Shown: positions 18,446 to 29,001, counted from the first letter of the stretch. The stretch: DNA of 64,000 bases from Gemmatimonadota bacterium (GCA_022825135.1 JAJDYN010000002.1:18036-82035), one strand, 5' to 3'. The notes: generated by a model from the sequence alone, not told the origin. Numbers and translations are program-made.

Positions 18446-19314
18446 TGAGCGAAAAAGGAGACGGGCTCCTCTTGCGTCGGTTGGAGGACGATGGCCTCTA
18501 CACCTCGCGCATCAAGGAGCACTCGCTCCGCAAGATCGAGCTACACAACGCGTATGTTTCGCTCTTCAGCAGAGCGATGAAGAAGAAATGGCCCCAGCGG
18601 GCCTACTTGGGGTTGTACTCCGGACCTGGAAGGGGGCGTTTGGCAGATACTGGTGAGATCGTTACCACAACAGCGCTTGCGGCCGTCCAAGTCAGCGACC
18701 CCTTCACCAAGTACATCTTCGTCGACAACGATCCCCGCTGCATCGAAGCGCTCGAAGCGCGCATCCAGGCTCTTGATCCTGACTGCGATGTGAGTTGCAT
18801 CGAGGAGGACGTATCCGAAGCCGTCCCCGAAATCATGAAGGTGATGCCGTCATACAGCAAAGATAGGAGGTTGCTGTCGTTCTGTTTTGCCGATCCGTTC
18901 TCCGCCCAGCTGGATTTCGACGTGTTCCGAACTCTGGGGAGCAAGTACAGGATGGACTTCCTTGTGCTTCTCATGCTGGGGCGGGATGTAAGGACCAACT
19001 TTCGCCGATACTTCCAGGACGAAAACGACAACCGCATTGCGAGGCTCATCGATGATGAGAACTGGCGAGCGGAGTGGATCGCCAGGGAACATCGACGCAG
19101 CAACCTGATTCGGTTCATGCTCGAGAAGTTCAACGAGGCCATGACCAGGATCGGATATCAGCGCCAAAGGCCTGACGACGCTCATCCGATCCGGTTGCTC
19201 GAAAAGAAAAACGTCCTGCTGTACTACCTCGTGCTATACAGCAGGAACGATCTCGGACGAAAGTTCTGGAATGTTGCTCGGAGCGGAATCGACGACCAAC
19301 TTAGTCTCCTGTGA
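18445..19314 (+). CDS. tcmP: Three-Cys-motif partner protein TcmP
   Basis: Partners the preceding DUF5131 gene (TGATG junction); HSLRKIELHNAYVSLFSRAM...LGLYSGPGRGR..., FVDNDPRCIEALEARI, FCFADPF. Confidence 0.87.
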   Translation: MSEKGDGLLLRRLEDDGLYTSRIKEHSLRKIELHNAYVSLFSRAMKKKWPQRAYLGLYSGPGRGRLADTGEIVTTTALAAVQVSDPFTKYIFVDNDPRCIEALEARIQALDPDCDVSCIEEDVSEAVPEIMKVMPSYSKDRRLLSFCFADPFSAQLDFDVFRTLGSKYRMDFLVLLMLGRDVRTNFRRYFQDENDNRIARLIDDENWRAEWIAREHRRSNLIRFMLEKFNEAMTRIGYQRQRPDDAHPIRLLEKKNVLLYYLVLYSRNDLGRKFWNVARSGIDDQLSLL

Positions 19315-19320
19315 CCCGCG

Positions 19321-20130
19321 TCAACCCCCCGGCCCCTCGAACATCCCTTCCGGTATTTCCAGCGACGCTTCCATGTTCTCGAAGTTCACCTGCGAGTAGC
19401 CGGTCGAGTCGGGGCGGCCTGCCGAGAGCAGGAGTGGGCCGAAGCGCGTCCATTCCGTCCAGGCCAGCGTGAAGGCGGGTTCGGGGTCGCCGGCGTTGCG
19501 CCAGTGCTGCCAGTAGGCCATCAGGCCGGTTTCCGGGTCGACCCAACCGCGGTACTTGTTCTGGGGCGTGCGCCCGACGGCGTCGAAGGTGAGTTCCACC
19601 ACTTCATAAGGCCGGCCGTCCATCCCCATTTCCCCCAGATAGACCGTGCTGACACCTGGGTCGGCCCATTTGTAGGGCATCAGCAGCCAGTAGGTATCGT
19701 TGATGAAGCTCCCGTGGGCGCGGTCCGCCAGCGAGTCGGACACGGCCGGGTCGGTGACGAGTTCACCATCGAGCCAGATGCGCTCGCCTTCGGTGGGGTT
19801 GTTGGTGTCGATCACGGCCACGATCTCCTGGTCCCCCGAGGCGCCCTCCATTCGGTACATCCCGCCCCAGACGTCCCACCGGTGCGCGCGCCTGTCGAGC
19901 ACCGGGCCGCCACGATCCACCACCCGGTCGAAGGCGATGTAGCGCACGCGTTCCCATCCGCGGTCGGGCGCCATCTCCTCCATCATGCGGCTATAGATGC
20001 GCTGGAGGTCCGGGTCCCCGAAGTACGTGCGGGGTCCGTCGTCCGCGGGAGCGCATGCCGATGTCCAGAGGGCAGCGGCTGCAAAGACGGCAACAACACC
20101 GGGTATGGGCTGTGCAGAGACGAAACGCAT
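19321..20130 (-). CDS. Uncharacterised secreted protein/lipoprotein
   Basis: MRFVSAQPIPGVVAVFAAAALWTSACAPADDG signal peptide; no family recognised. Confidence 0.75.
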   Translation of the reverse strand: MRFVSAQPIPGVVAVFAAAALWTSACAPADDGPRTYFGDPDLQRIYSRMMEEMAPDRGWERVRYIAFDRVVDRGGPVLDRRAHRWDVWGGMYRMEGASGDQEIVAVIDTNNPTEGERIWLDGELVTDPAVSDSLADRAHGSFINDTYWLLMPYKWADPGVSTVYLGEMGMDGRPYEVVELTFDAVGRTPQNKYRGWVDPETGLMAYWQHWRNAGDPEPAFTLAWTEWTRFGPLLLSAGRPDSTGYSQVNFENMEASLEIPEGMFEGPGG

Positions 20131-20218
20131 GGGCTCCTCCATGTACCGATGGGCAGACACCGAAAATACTAGACGCGGGCGAGTCCCCCTGCCAGCGCCG
20201 GGTTGCGGCCGACTCGCG

Positions 20219-21127
20219 CTACTCCTCCGGTGAGTACAGCGCCGTGGTCAGGTAGCGCGCGCCATCGTCGGGCGAGATGGCGGCGACACGGTGGCCGGGC
20301 CCGATCTCTCGCGCAATCCGGAGGGCGGCGCAAACGATGCCGCCGCTGCTCATCCCCAGGAAGAGACCTTCCTCGCGGGCGAGGCGTCGCCCCAATGGGA
20401 AGGCGTCTTCCTCGTACACCGTGATCACCCGGTCCAGCACCGTCCGGTCCAGGTTCTCGGGGATGAACCCCGGTCCCATTCCCTGGAACTGATGCTGCCC
20501 GCGTTCGCCCCCTGAAATGACCGGCGAGCGCGCCGGCTCGACCGCCACCACCTGGATGCGCGGATCCATCTCCTTCAGGAACCGCCCGGCCCCGCTGATG
20601 GTCCCGCCGGTCCCCGATCCGTACACAAACACATCGATGCGCCCCTTCATGTCGGCCCAGAGTTCCGGCCCGGTGGTCTCGTAGTGGATGCGCGGATTGG
20701 CGGGATTGGAGAACTGGTCCGGGTAGAAGGCGCCGGTCTCCGACGCGATGCGCTCGGCCTCCTCCCGCGCCGCAAGCATGCGCCGCTCCGGGTCCGTGAG
20801 CACGATGTCGGCGCCGTAGGCCCTGAGCGTGCGCTTGCGCTCCGCGCTCATCGACGACGGCATGCAGAGGGTGAGCCTGTATCCGCGCCGGGCCGCGATC
20901 TGGGCCAGGCCAATGCCGGTATTCCCGGAGGTGGGTTCGACGATGGTGCCTCCGGGCCTGAGGAGCCCCCGCGCCTCGGCGTCGTCGACCATGGCCCGCG
21001 CCGTCCGGTCCTTGATCGAGCCGGCGGGATTCATGCCCTCCAGCTTGAGCCACACCTCCGCCATGTTCGGCTCCACGACGCGCTCGAGGCGCAGCGTCGG
21101 CGTCCGTCCGATCAGTGAGTCGATCAT
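20219..21127 (-). CDS. cysK: Cysteine synthase
   Basis: MIDSLIGRTPTLRLERV...NPAGSIKDRTA, EPTSGNTGIGLA, GSGTGGTISGAGRFLK, GMSSGGIVCAALR. Confidence 0.95.
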   Translation of the reverse strand: MIDSLIGRTPTLRLERVVEPNMAEVWLKLEGMNPAGSIKDRTARAMVDDAEARGLLRPGGTIVEPTSGNTGIGLAQIAARRGYRLTLCMPSSMSAERKRTLRAYGADIVLTDPERRMLAAREEAERIASETGAFYPDQFSNPANPRIHYETTGPELWADMKGRIDVFVYGSGTGGTISGAGRFLKEMDPRIQVVAVEPARSPVISGGERGQHQFQGMGPGFIPENLDRTVLDRVITVYEEDAFPLGRRLAREEGLFLGMSSGGIVCAALRIAREIGPGHRVAAISPDDGARYLTTALYSPEE

Positions 21128-21185
21128 GGTCGCGCCATTACCCGCGCCGGGCTTCGGCCTTCCCGGCGGCCTTCCCGGCTTCGTC

Positions 21186-22934
21186 CTACCCGGACGCCGC
21201 GCCGTCCAGATCCGGGTACTGCCTGTGGTGATCGGTGGCGTCCTGATACGCGCGCGCAACGGTCAACAGTTCCGTCTCGCGGAAGGGTTGAGCACAGAAG
21301 GTCATGCTCGTGGGGAGCCCGGCATCATTGAAGCCGTTGGGCACCGCAAGGGCGGGATGGGTCGCGTAGTTCGTCATGCTGCTCGCGTTGCGGCCGTGGC
21401 TGTAGGGCGGCGGCTCGTCGGAGGACTGGTCGGGCGGGCGGCGTGGCGCACGCGGGATGAGATAGACATCCACCCCCGAGGTTGCTTCCGCGAGCTGCAT
21501 CATCATCATCGTGCGCGCGCGCTGCGACTGGAGGTACTCGACCGCCGGAATCACCCTGGCGGACCGCAATCCGTCGGCGCGGGTCTGGCGGCCCAGAAGC
21601 TCCGCTCTGCCGGAGCGGAGCAGCTCGTCGAAGAAGACCGCCATCTCCACGCTGTGCGCGGTGACATTGATCGACCATTCGGGGATGTGAATGGGCGTCA
21701 GCATGAAACCGAGGGACTCGAGCTCCTCGAGAGTGCGCTGGTGGGCGGTCCGGTAGTCGGTCTCCTCGATCTCCTCGAACGCCCCCTCCAGGTACCCGAC
21801 CCGCAGCCGGGCAGCCGCGCGGGTGCCGTCCCAGTTGAAGGGGAGGTCCTGCACGCTCAAGTCGAGGCCGTCGGGACGCGAGATCGCCCGCATCACCAGC
21901 GCGCAGTCCTCGGCGGAGCGGCACATCGGGCCCAGCCGGTCCTGGGTCCAGGAGAGAGCCATCACCCCGTACCGGCTGATCCGGCCCAGCGTCGGACGAA
22001 GCCCGGTGAGGCCGCAGCGCGACGAGGGTCCCAGGATGGAGCCGCTGGTCTCGGTTCCGATGGAGAAGCCGACAAGTCCGGCCGCCGTAGCGGATCCCGG
22101 ACCCGCCGAAGAACCACCGGAGCCCGTCGACGGGTCCCAGGGGTTCATCGTCTGGCCCCCGAACCACCGGTCTCCTCCGGCCAGCTCTCCGGTGGTCAGC
22201 TTGGCGACCAGCACCGCGCCCGCGTCGCGCAGCATCTCGATGATCGACGCGTCCATGTCGATCATCTGGTCCTGGTAGGCGGGTGAGCCCCAGGTAGTCT
22301 TGTATCCACGGGTCGCGATGATGTCCTTGGCGCCCCACGGGATGCCATGCAGCGGCCCCCGGTACCGTCCGGCGGCGATCTCCCGGTCGGCCTCGCGCGC
22401 CTGGGCCAGCGCCAGCTCGTCGGTGAGGGTGACCACGCAGTTGAGCAGCGGGTTGTAGCGCTCCAGGCGCTGCAGATACATCTCGGTGAGTTCGACTGAG
22501 CTCACCTGCCGGGTGCGAACGAGTTCCGCGAGCTCCCGCACGGTCCAGAACGCGACGTCTTCGAGGTTAGAGGGCCGCTCGATCTTCGGCAGGTCGCTCA
22601 TTCTGAACGGTGTCACCGACCGGTCCACCTGCATGCCGGGAACCAGCGGGTTGAAGTGGAAGGGCGGCGAGATGTCGTTCGGTATCTTCAGTTCATGAAG
22701 TTCCTGGTAGTCGCTCACGCGCTCGTTCACCGACTCGAGCATGCGTTCGCGCTCCTCTTCGCTGAAGTCGAGACCCGAAATCGCCAGCGCATCGCCCAGC
22801 ATCCCGGCGGTGACTTCCCGGGCGCCGGCCTCCTGCATTCTGGCCCAGAGCACGCCGGGGAGCAGGGTGGCGCCCAGCCCGGTGCCGGCGAAATGGGCCA
22901 TGAAGCGTCGTCGGGTGGAATTTGAGTCGAGCAT
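21186..22934 (-). CDS. Amidase-signature family protein, Tat-type N-terminus
   Basis: STRRRFMAHFAGTGLGATLL; LHGIPWGAKDIIATRGYKTTWGS; GSGGSSAGPGSATAAGLVGFSIGTETSGSI. Confidence 0.93.
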   Translation of the reverse strand: MLDSNSTRRRFMAHFAGTGLGATLLPGVLWARMQEAGAREVTAGMLGDALAISGLDFSEEERERMLESVNERVSDYQELHELKIPNDISPPFHFNPLVPGMQVDRSVTPFRMSDLPKIERPSNLEDVAFWTVRELAELVRTRQVSSVELTEMYLQRLERYNPLLNCVVTLTDELALAQAREADREIAAGRYRGPLHGIPWGAKDIIATRGYKTTWGSPAYQDQMIDMDASIIEMLRDAGAVLVAKLTTGELAGGDRWFGGQTMNPWDPSTGSGGSSAGPGSATAAGLVGFSIGTETSGSILGPSSRCGLTGLRPTLGRISRYGVMALSWTQDRLGPMCRSAEDCALVMRAISRPDGLDLSVQDLPFNWDGTRAAARLRVGYLEGAFEEIEETDYRTAHQRTLEELESLGFMLTPIHIPEWSINVTAHSVEMAVFFDELLRSGRAELLGRQTRADGLRSARVIPAVEYLQSQRARTMMMMQLAEATSGVDVYLIPRAPRRPPDQSSDEPPPYSHGRNASSMTNYATHPALAVPNGFNDAGLPTSMTFCAQPFRETELLTVARAYQDATDHHRQYPDLDGAASG

Positions 22935-23016
22935 CGGGACAACCTCCGGTCCTGCGGTCTGACGGGGGGACCCGTAAGAATGGGGCCCCCGGGCCGGCGG
23001 TGCCAACCGCGGCGCG

Positions 23017-24360
23017 CTACTTCGACCCGGCCTCTTCCTCTTCCAGCGCGATCACCAGACCGCTGCGGATCTTGGGCTGAAACCACGTCGACTTGGGCGG
23101 CATGATGCGATTCTGGCGACATACCGCCGCGAACTGGCCAAGGGTGACGGGCGCGAGCGTGACCGCGTAGCGATACTCGCCGCTGTCCACGCCCTCCTGC
23201 AGGAAGTCGAGGTCGCGGTCTCCTCCCACGAAGTTGAGCCGATGATCGCCCGGTTCGGAGATGCCGAGGACGGCGTCGAAGAAGTTTCGCTGGACGATGT
23301 CGGCGTCGATGCACTCCACGGCGTTGCGCTCGTCGTAGCTGCCGGGAAGCGGGCGCAGGCGGTACCAGGCGTGTCCCGCATAGAGGCCAATGTGGTGCGT
23401 TCGGGCGGGCTGATGCGCTCCCGGGACCTCCTCGATCGCAAAGCGCTCGCGCAGACCCGCGAGCACCACCTCGGTCTCCAGGCCGACGTCGCGCACGAGG
23501 CGGTTGTAGGGCGCCAGCGACATGCGTCCAAGAGGGAAGAAGACACACAGGAAGTGCTCGCGGTCGAGCATCGCGGCGGCGGCGCTGCGATGGTTGCCGT
23601 CGGCGACGTAGGCCTCCGGCTCGGCGGCCGCGAGCGCGATCAGCCTCGCCTGGATGGAGGGGTCGTCGATCAGCCAGATGTCGTGGCGGCAGCCGCGGTT
23701 GTCGTCGGCTCCGTGGTCGGGCGCGCGATCCGACGCGAGCCGCTCAAGGGCCCGGGCGAACGCCCCTGATGTGTCCGGAACGGCGCAGTTGACCGTGCCG
23801 ATGAAGGCGGAGGTGGCCTCGATGAGCTGCGCCCGCCCGCGCGCCTTCGGCTCGCGGACGCCCTCGTTGCGGATGATGGGGGCGGCCGGGCTGGCGTCGG
23901 TCCGGATCTCATCGATGCGCGCCATGCCGCCAAGGCCGATCTGGTCGATGCCGGGACGAGCCGGGTCGTCGATGCGGTAGACGTAGAGCAGATCGTGCGC
24001 AACGCGCACGCTGTCGCTGTCGATGAGCGCCCGCATGTTGGCGGCGGCGCGCGCGAGCGCGGGAGCAGAGTCGGCGGCGATGTCGCCCTCCGCCCCGGGA
24101 TCGCAGTGCGGCATGGTCACCCGGAGCACACTCTCGGGAGCCCTGCGGATGAGCGCGCGCACTTCTTCGTCGCTCTGGAACTCGTCGTAGTTGGGGGCGC
24201 TGACGCGGTCTGCCGCCGGGGCGTCGACCGGCACGAGCGCGCGGCGGATGGGGCGGATGGTGATCACGGGCCTGGGGCGTGGAGATAGTGGATTCGGCGG
24301 AGCGGTCGGAAGATCGCGTGGGGAGGGAGGGGCGGCAATCATCCGGGATGGGTCGGTCAT
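23017..24360 (-). CDS. DUF1015 family protein
   Basis: IRPIRRALVPVDAPAADRVSAPNYDEFQSDEEVRALI; YVADGNHRSAAAAM; AVECIDADIVQRNFFDAVLGI. Confidence 0.9.
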   Translation of the reverse strand: MTDPSRMIAAPPSPRDLPTAPPNPLSPRPRPVITIRPIRRALVPVDAPAADRVSAPNYDEFQSDEEVRALIRRAPESVLRVTMPHCDPGAEGDIAADSAPALARAAANMRALIDSDSVRVAHDLLYVYRIDDPARPGIDQIGLGGMARIDEIRTDASPAAPIIRNEGVREPKARGRAQLIEATSAFIGTVNCAVPDTSGAFARALERLASDRAPDHGADDNRGCRHDIWLIDDPSIQARLIALAAAEPEAYVADGNHRSAAAAMLDREHFLCVFFPLGRMSLAPYNRLVRDVGLETEVVLAGLRERFAIEEVPGAHQPARTHHIGLYAGHAWYRLRPLPGSYDERNAVECIDADIVQRNFFDAVLGISEPGDHRLNFVGGDRDLDFLQEGVDSGEYRYAVTLAPVTLGQFAAVCRQNRIMPPKSTWFQPKIRSGLVIALEEEEAGSK

Positions 24361-24424
24361 CGAACGCCGGCCGGGTCGCGGCCCGGGCTTCCCATCCCGC
24401 GATCCCGGTTGGAGATTGTCCACC

Positions 24425-25693
24425 ATGCGGTATGTCTCGTTGTGGCCCGCACCGTCGACCGGTGGATACGGAAGCTGCCGCCGGTCAGCGCCGGCGGGTG
24501 CGTGCGGTTCGGCCATCTCCGGGGGCCGGTTCACGCGCGCGGCGGGGGTGGTCACCACGCTTGTGCTCCTGTGCGCGGGCCCGGGGTGGTCGCAGGAGAC
24601 GGGCGGCGGCGCGCCTGGCGGCGGGCTGACCGATGTACCCGGCATTCGCGTGGGTCACCACACCCTGGCGGAGCGTCCCACCGGGTGCACGGTCGTGCTG
24701 GCGCCCGAAGGCACGGTCGGGGGCGTGGATGTGCGGGGAGGGGCACCCGGCACGCGCGAAACCGACCTGCTCGACCCGGTCAACACCGTTGAGATCGTGA
24801 ACGCGGTCGTGCTCGCCGGCGGCAGCGCCTTCGGGCTGGACGCCGCCAGCGGGGTGGTGCGCTACCTGGAGGAGCAAGGGGTGGGGTACCCGGTCGGCCC
24901 GGTCGTCCGCGTACCGATCGTGAGCGCGGCCATCCTGTACGACCTGGGCGTGGGCGGGGACTGGACCGTGCGTCCCGGACCCGAATGCGGATACCGGGCG
25001 GCGGGCGGCGCGACCGGGGGTCCGGTGGAATCGGGGAGCGTCGGGGCCGGCGCGGGCGCGACCGTCGGCAAGCTGGCGGGGATGGGCCGCGCGATGAAAG
25101 GCGGGGTCGGGAGCGCTTCCGTAACGCTGCCCGGCGGGCTGGTGGTGGCCGCCCTGGTGGCCGTCAACTCCGTGGGCGACGTGATCGACCCCGCGACCGG
25201 CCGGGTGGTCGCGGGCGTGCGCACCGAGGACGGGACCACCCTGGCGGACGCCCGCGTCCTCCTTCGCGCAGGAGGACCATCGGGCGGGTCTGCCGGCCGG
25301 AACACGACCATCGGGGTCGTCGCCACCAACGCGCGCCTCACCAAGGCGGAGGCCGCCCGGGTGGCCCTGATGGCCCAGGACGGGTACGCCCGCGCGCTCT
25401 ACCCGGCGCACACTCCCGGCGACGGCGACACCACCTTCTCGCTCGCCACGGGCACCCTCCCTGACAGCGCGCGGGCGAGCGCCGGGCAGGTGGGCGCGCT
25501 TGCGGCCGATGTGGTTGCGGCGGCGATCCTGGACGCCGTGCGCAGCGCGACCCCCCTCCCCGGCCTTCCCACCGCGGCCGACCTGCAGCCCCCGCCGGGC
25601 GACCGCCCCGACCCATCCGAGCATCCCACCGCCCCGCCCCGGCCCCATCCCCCCACCGCCCCCACCGCCCGGCCACCCACCCCCCACCCGTGA
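24425..25693 (+). CDS. P1/DmpA family peptidase
   Basis: GGLTDVPGIRVGHHTLAERPTGCTVVLAPEGTVGGVDVRGGAPGTRETDLL; AGGSAFGLDAASGVVRYLEEQ; RNTTIGVVATNARLTKAEA. Confidence 0.92.
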   Translation: MRYVSLWPAPSTGGYGSCRRSAPAGACGSAISGGRFTRAAGVVTTLVLLCAGPGWSQETGGGAPGGGLTDVPGIRVGHHTLAERPTGCTVVLAPEGTVGGVDVRGGAPGTRETDLLDPVNTVEIVNAVVLAGGSAFGLDAASGVVRYLEEQGVGYPVGPVVRVPIVSAAILYDLGVGGDWTVRPGPECGYRAAGGATGGPVESGSVGAGAGATVGKLAGMGRAMKGGVGSASVTLPGGLVVAALVAVNSVGDVIDPATGRVVAGVRTEDGTTLADARVLLRAGGPSGGSAGRNTTIGVVATNARLTKAEAARVALMAQDGYARALYPAHTPGDGDTTFSLATGTLPDSARASAGQVGALAADVVAAAILDAVRSATPLPGLPTAADLQPPPGDRPDPSEHPTAPPRPHPPTAPTARPPTPHP

Positions 25694-27087
25694 ACGCCAC
25701 CCTCCTCCTCCTCCTCGCCTACTCGGCCGGGCTGATCGGCCTCGGCCTCTGGCTGGGGCGGCGGGTCTCGAGCGCGGGCGGCTTCTTCGTGGCGGGCCGG
25801 TCGCTTGGTCCGGGGCTGCTCTTCGCCACCGTCCTCGCCGCCAACATCGGCGCGGGCACCACCATCGGCGCGGCCGGCCTGGGCTACCGGGACGGCCTTG
25901 CGGGCTGGTGGTGGGTGGGCTCCGCGGGGGTCGGGACCCTGGTCCTCGCGCTCTGGGTGGGGCCGCGCATCTGGGCGGTCGCGCGCGCCCGCGGCCACCT
26001 CACCCTGGGCGACTACCTGGACGACCGCTACGGCCCCTCGGTGCGCGCCATCATCGCCGTGCTGCTGTGGCTCGGGACGCTCGCGCTGCTGGCCGGCCAG
26101 CTCATCGCGATGTCCGATATCTTCACGGTGGTGGCCGGGTGGCCGCGGGGATGGGGGGTTGTGGTGGGCGGGGTGGTCGCCACCGCCTACTTCGCCGCGG
26201 GCGGGCTCATGGTGGCCGCGTGGGTCAACCTGGTGCAACTGGTCGTCATGGTCGCCGGCTTCGGGATCGCCCTCCCATGGGCGATGGCCGCCGCGGGCGG
26301 CTGGGAGGCCGTGGTCGCCGCCGCCCCGGCCGACGGCCTGGACTTCCTGCAGAGCGGCGAATCCGGCTGGATCTACCTCGCCCTGGTCGCGCCCGGCTTC
26401 GTCATCTCCCCCGGCCTCATCCAGAAGGCGTACGGCGCGGTCGACGCCCGCGCGATCCGCATCGGCCTCGCCGCCACCGCCGTCGCCCTCCTCGTCTTCG
26501 CCGCCGTCCCGCCGCTCCTGGGAATGATCGCGCGCGTCTACGATCCGGCGCTGGCCGACCACGAGTTCGCGCTTCCGCTCGTGCTCACCGTGGGGGTTCC
26601 CCTGTGGCTGGGCGCCCTCGGTCTCGCCGCGGTGTTCTCGGCGGAGCTGAGCTCCTCGGACGCCATCCTCTTCATGCTCTCGACGTCGCTCTCCCGCGAC
26701 CTCTACCGCCGCTTCGTCCGCCCCGACGCCTCCGACGCCTCCGTCCTGCGGGTGGCCCGCTTCGCGGCGCTCACCGGCGGCGCGCTGGGCATCCTCCTGG
26801 CGGCCGTGCTCCCCGGCGTCATAGAGGCCCTCACCATCTTTTACGCGCTGCTCGCCGTCAGCCTTTTCGTGCCCGTCCTGGGCGGCCTGTACACGCGCCG
26901 CGCCGGCTCACCCGAGGCTCTTTCCGCGATCGCCTTCGGGGTGATGCTCTGGGTCGCGGTCCGCACCGGCCTCATCGACAACCTTCCGCCGCTGTTCACG
27001 GCCAGCGTCGTCGGCCTGCTCGGCTCCGCCGTCGCGTTCGGCGCGGTGCTGGGCGCACGGGCCCTGTTCCGGCGCGACACGCAGTAG
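25690..27087 (+). CDS. Sodium:solute symporter (SSS family)
   Basis: GTGA overlap with peptidase; GLGLWLGRRVSSAGGFFVAGRSLGPGLLFATVLAANIGAGTTIGAAGLGYRDGLAGWWWV. Confidence 0.92.
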   Translation: MNATLLLLLAYSAGLIGLGLWLGRRVSSAGGFFVAGRSLGPGLLFATVLAANIGAGTTIGAAGLGYRDGLAGWWWVGSAGVGTLVLALWVGPRIWAVARARGHLTLGDYLDDRYGPSVRAIIAVLLWLGTLALLAGQLIAMSDIFTVVAGWPRGWGVVVGGVVATAYFAAGGLMVAAWVNLVQLVVMVAGFGIALPWAMAAAGGWEAVVAAAPADGLDFLQSGESGWIYLALVAPGFVISPGLIQKAYGAVDARAIRIGLAATAVALLVFAAVPPLLGMIARVYDPALADHEFALPLVLTVGVPLWLGALGLAAVFSAELSSSDAILFMLSTSLSRDLYRRFVRPDASDASVLRVARFAALTGGALGILLAAVLPGVIEALTIFYALLAVSLFVPVLGGLYTRRAGSPEALSAIAFGVMLWVAVRTGLIDNLPPLFTASVVGLLGSAVAFGAVLGARALFRRDTQ

Positions 27088-27196
27088 CGGCCGCAACGGG
27101 CCGGTGCCTCCGGCCATCCCGCCTCAGGGCCCGAACGGGCCGTTCGCCCCCGATACCATCCCGCCGCCCCTCGGCGTCCGGCCGCGCGAGCCCTCC

Positions 27197-28300
27197 CTAC
27201 AGCCCGAACCTCTGCCCCTCGGTCGCCACCGAAAACCCCCGGCTCACGATCTCCCTGGCCTCCGCCGAAGCTTCATCCAACGCCGGATTGGTGTTGTTCA
27301 GGTGGATGAACACGACCTCGCGCTCCCCCCGCGCAACCTCCTGCAGCAGATCCATCGAGTGGGGCACCATGGGATGCGGGATGTCCTCGATGTTCCGCCC
27401 CGGCACCTCCCCGGGGCTGTAGAAGGTCGCGTCCAGCAGGGCCACGTCCACGCCGCGCACCACCTCCGCCACGTCGCGGTCCCACGCCTCCCAACTGTCG
27501 ATGTCCGGGAGATAGAGCAGGGAGCGGCTCGGGCCCCGGAAGGTCCAGCCGACGGTATCCGAGAACTCGGGACGATGGGGGACCGGGGTGGCCATCGCGG
27601 AGAGGCTGTCGTCGATCTCGTACCAGCGGTCGAACTCGACGGGGCGCAGGTCCAGACGGCCCTCGTCCACGAGCAGGCTCCAGGGGCCGTTGGATGCAAG
27701 AAAGCCCGCCATCTCCGGGCTGCAATAGCACGGCGTGGGGGCGAGCCCCAGGCCTTCCCGGCCCAGATGGGCGAGCCCCAGATAATGCCCCATGTGCGCG
27801 TGGGTCAGGAAGATGCCGTCGAAGGGCCGCCGCGCCTGAGCGCGCGCCCGGAAACCCGGGTCGTCGATCAGGTCCATCTGCTGCCGCAGGTCCGGGGAGG
27901 CGTCCACCAGGTAGTAGGGCCCGGCGTCGGGCTCCACGATGGCGAGAGAGCACACGTAGCGCGGCTGCTCGCGCTCGCGGGCACGGTCGCACCGGGGCGC
28001 GTAGCACCCGGTTTGGGGCATTCCGCCGTCCTGGGCCACCCCGAGCACCAGCACGTAGGGATCCGCCCGGCGCCACGGCGACAAGCGGGGACCGAGGAGG
28101 GTCGCGCCGGCCGCCGCGCCCAGGAATTCCCGGCGGGAGACGCCCGCGCTACCCTGTCCGGGCACCCCGACTTGCCCGCGCACCCGGCCAGGCCCGCTCC
28201 TCCGGCCTTGCTTGCGCACCCCGCCTTGCTTGCGCATCCCGCGCTCCTGCGCCGTCCAGTGCCTTTCCGCCGGCCCCTGCTCCTGCAACGACCCATCCAT
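27197..28300 (-). CDS. MBL-fold metallohydrolase, PqqB-like, Tat motif
   Basis: VSRREFLGAAAGATLL; VLVLGVAQDGGMPQTGC; FLTHAHMGHYLGLAHLGREG; HPMVPHSMDLL; IHLNNTNPALD. Start uncertain. Confidence 0.88.
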   Translation of the reverse strand: MDGSLQEQGPAERHWTAQERGMRKQGGVRKQGRRSGPGRVRGQVGVPGQGSAGVSRREFLGAAAGATLLGPRLSPWRRADPYVLVLGVAQDGGMPQTGCYAPRCDRAREREQPRYVCSLAIVEPDAGPYYLVDASPDLRQQMDLIDDPGFRARAQARRPFDGIFLTHAHMGHYLGLAHLGREGLGLAPTPCYCSPEMAGFLASNGPWSLLVDEGRLDLRPVEFDRWYEIDDSLSAMATPVPHRPEFSDTVGWTFRGPSRSLLYLPDIDSWEAWDRDVAEVVRGVDVALLDATFYSPGEVPGRNIEDIPHPMVPHSMDLLQEVARGEREVVFIHLNNTNPALDEASAEAREIVSRGFSVATEGQRFGL

Positions 28301-28433
28301 TTGCCATGCTCCTCTGTTCGCCGCGGCGGTCCCGAATGACGCCGAGACCGCCCCTGTTGGCGACTGGCTGTCGAGTCGCAGTTTGGATTGGCAGGAATCC
28401 GCCACGCAACCCGGGAAGCAGGCGAAGACCGCG

Positions 28434-28940
28434 ATGGCGCACGAGATCGAACGCAAGTTTCTGGTGCGGTCGGATGCATGGAGAGCCGCTGCATCGAGGT
28501 CCGGCGCGACCGGAGTCCGCATCCGGCAGGGCTACCTGTCGACCTCCGGCACGCGCTCCGTGCGGGTGCGCACGGCCGGCGAGCGCGCCACGCTGAATGT
28601 GAAGGGCAACAAGGTCGGCCCGCGCGCCTCGGAGTTCGAATACTCGATTCCGCTCGGGGACGCGATACAGATGCTGAGCGAACTATGCCGGCGCCCGTTC
28701 ATCGAAAAGACCCGCTACGACATCCCCGGGCCCGACGGACACATCTGGGAGGTCGACGAGTTCCACGCGGAAAACGCCGGTCTGGTGGTCGCCGAGATCG
28801 AGTTGTCCCATGAGGACCAGGCATTCGCCCATCCCCGATGGCTGGGTGAGGAGGTCACCGACGATCCGCGCTACCTGAACACCAACCTTGTGGAGCGTCC
28901 CTTCACCACCTGGGACCGGGAGGAGGACTCGCGGGATTAG
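28434..28940 (+). CDS. CYTH domain protein
   Basis: MAHEIERKFLVRSDAW...IRQGYLST...VRVRTAGERATLNVKG...EVDEFHAENAGLVVAEIEL. Confidence 0.95.
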   Translation: MAHEIERKFLVRSDAWRAAASRSGATGVRIRQGYLSTSGTRSVRVRTAGERATLNVKGNKVGPRASEFEYSIPLGDAIQMLSELCRRPFIEKTRYDIPGPDGHIWEVDEFHAENAGLVVAEIELSHEDQAFAHPRWLGEEVTDDPRYLNTNLVERPFTTWDREEDSRD

Positions 28941-29001
28941 CGCCCGGCGACGCGTCGCCGCTCCCGGTACGCGCGCGGTTCATCCACGGGCCGCCATCGG
29001 T

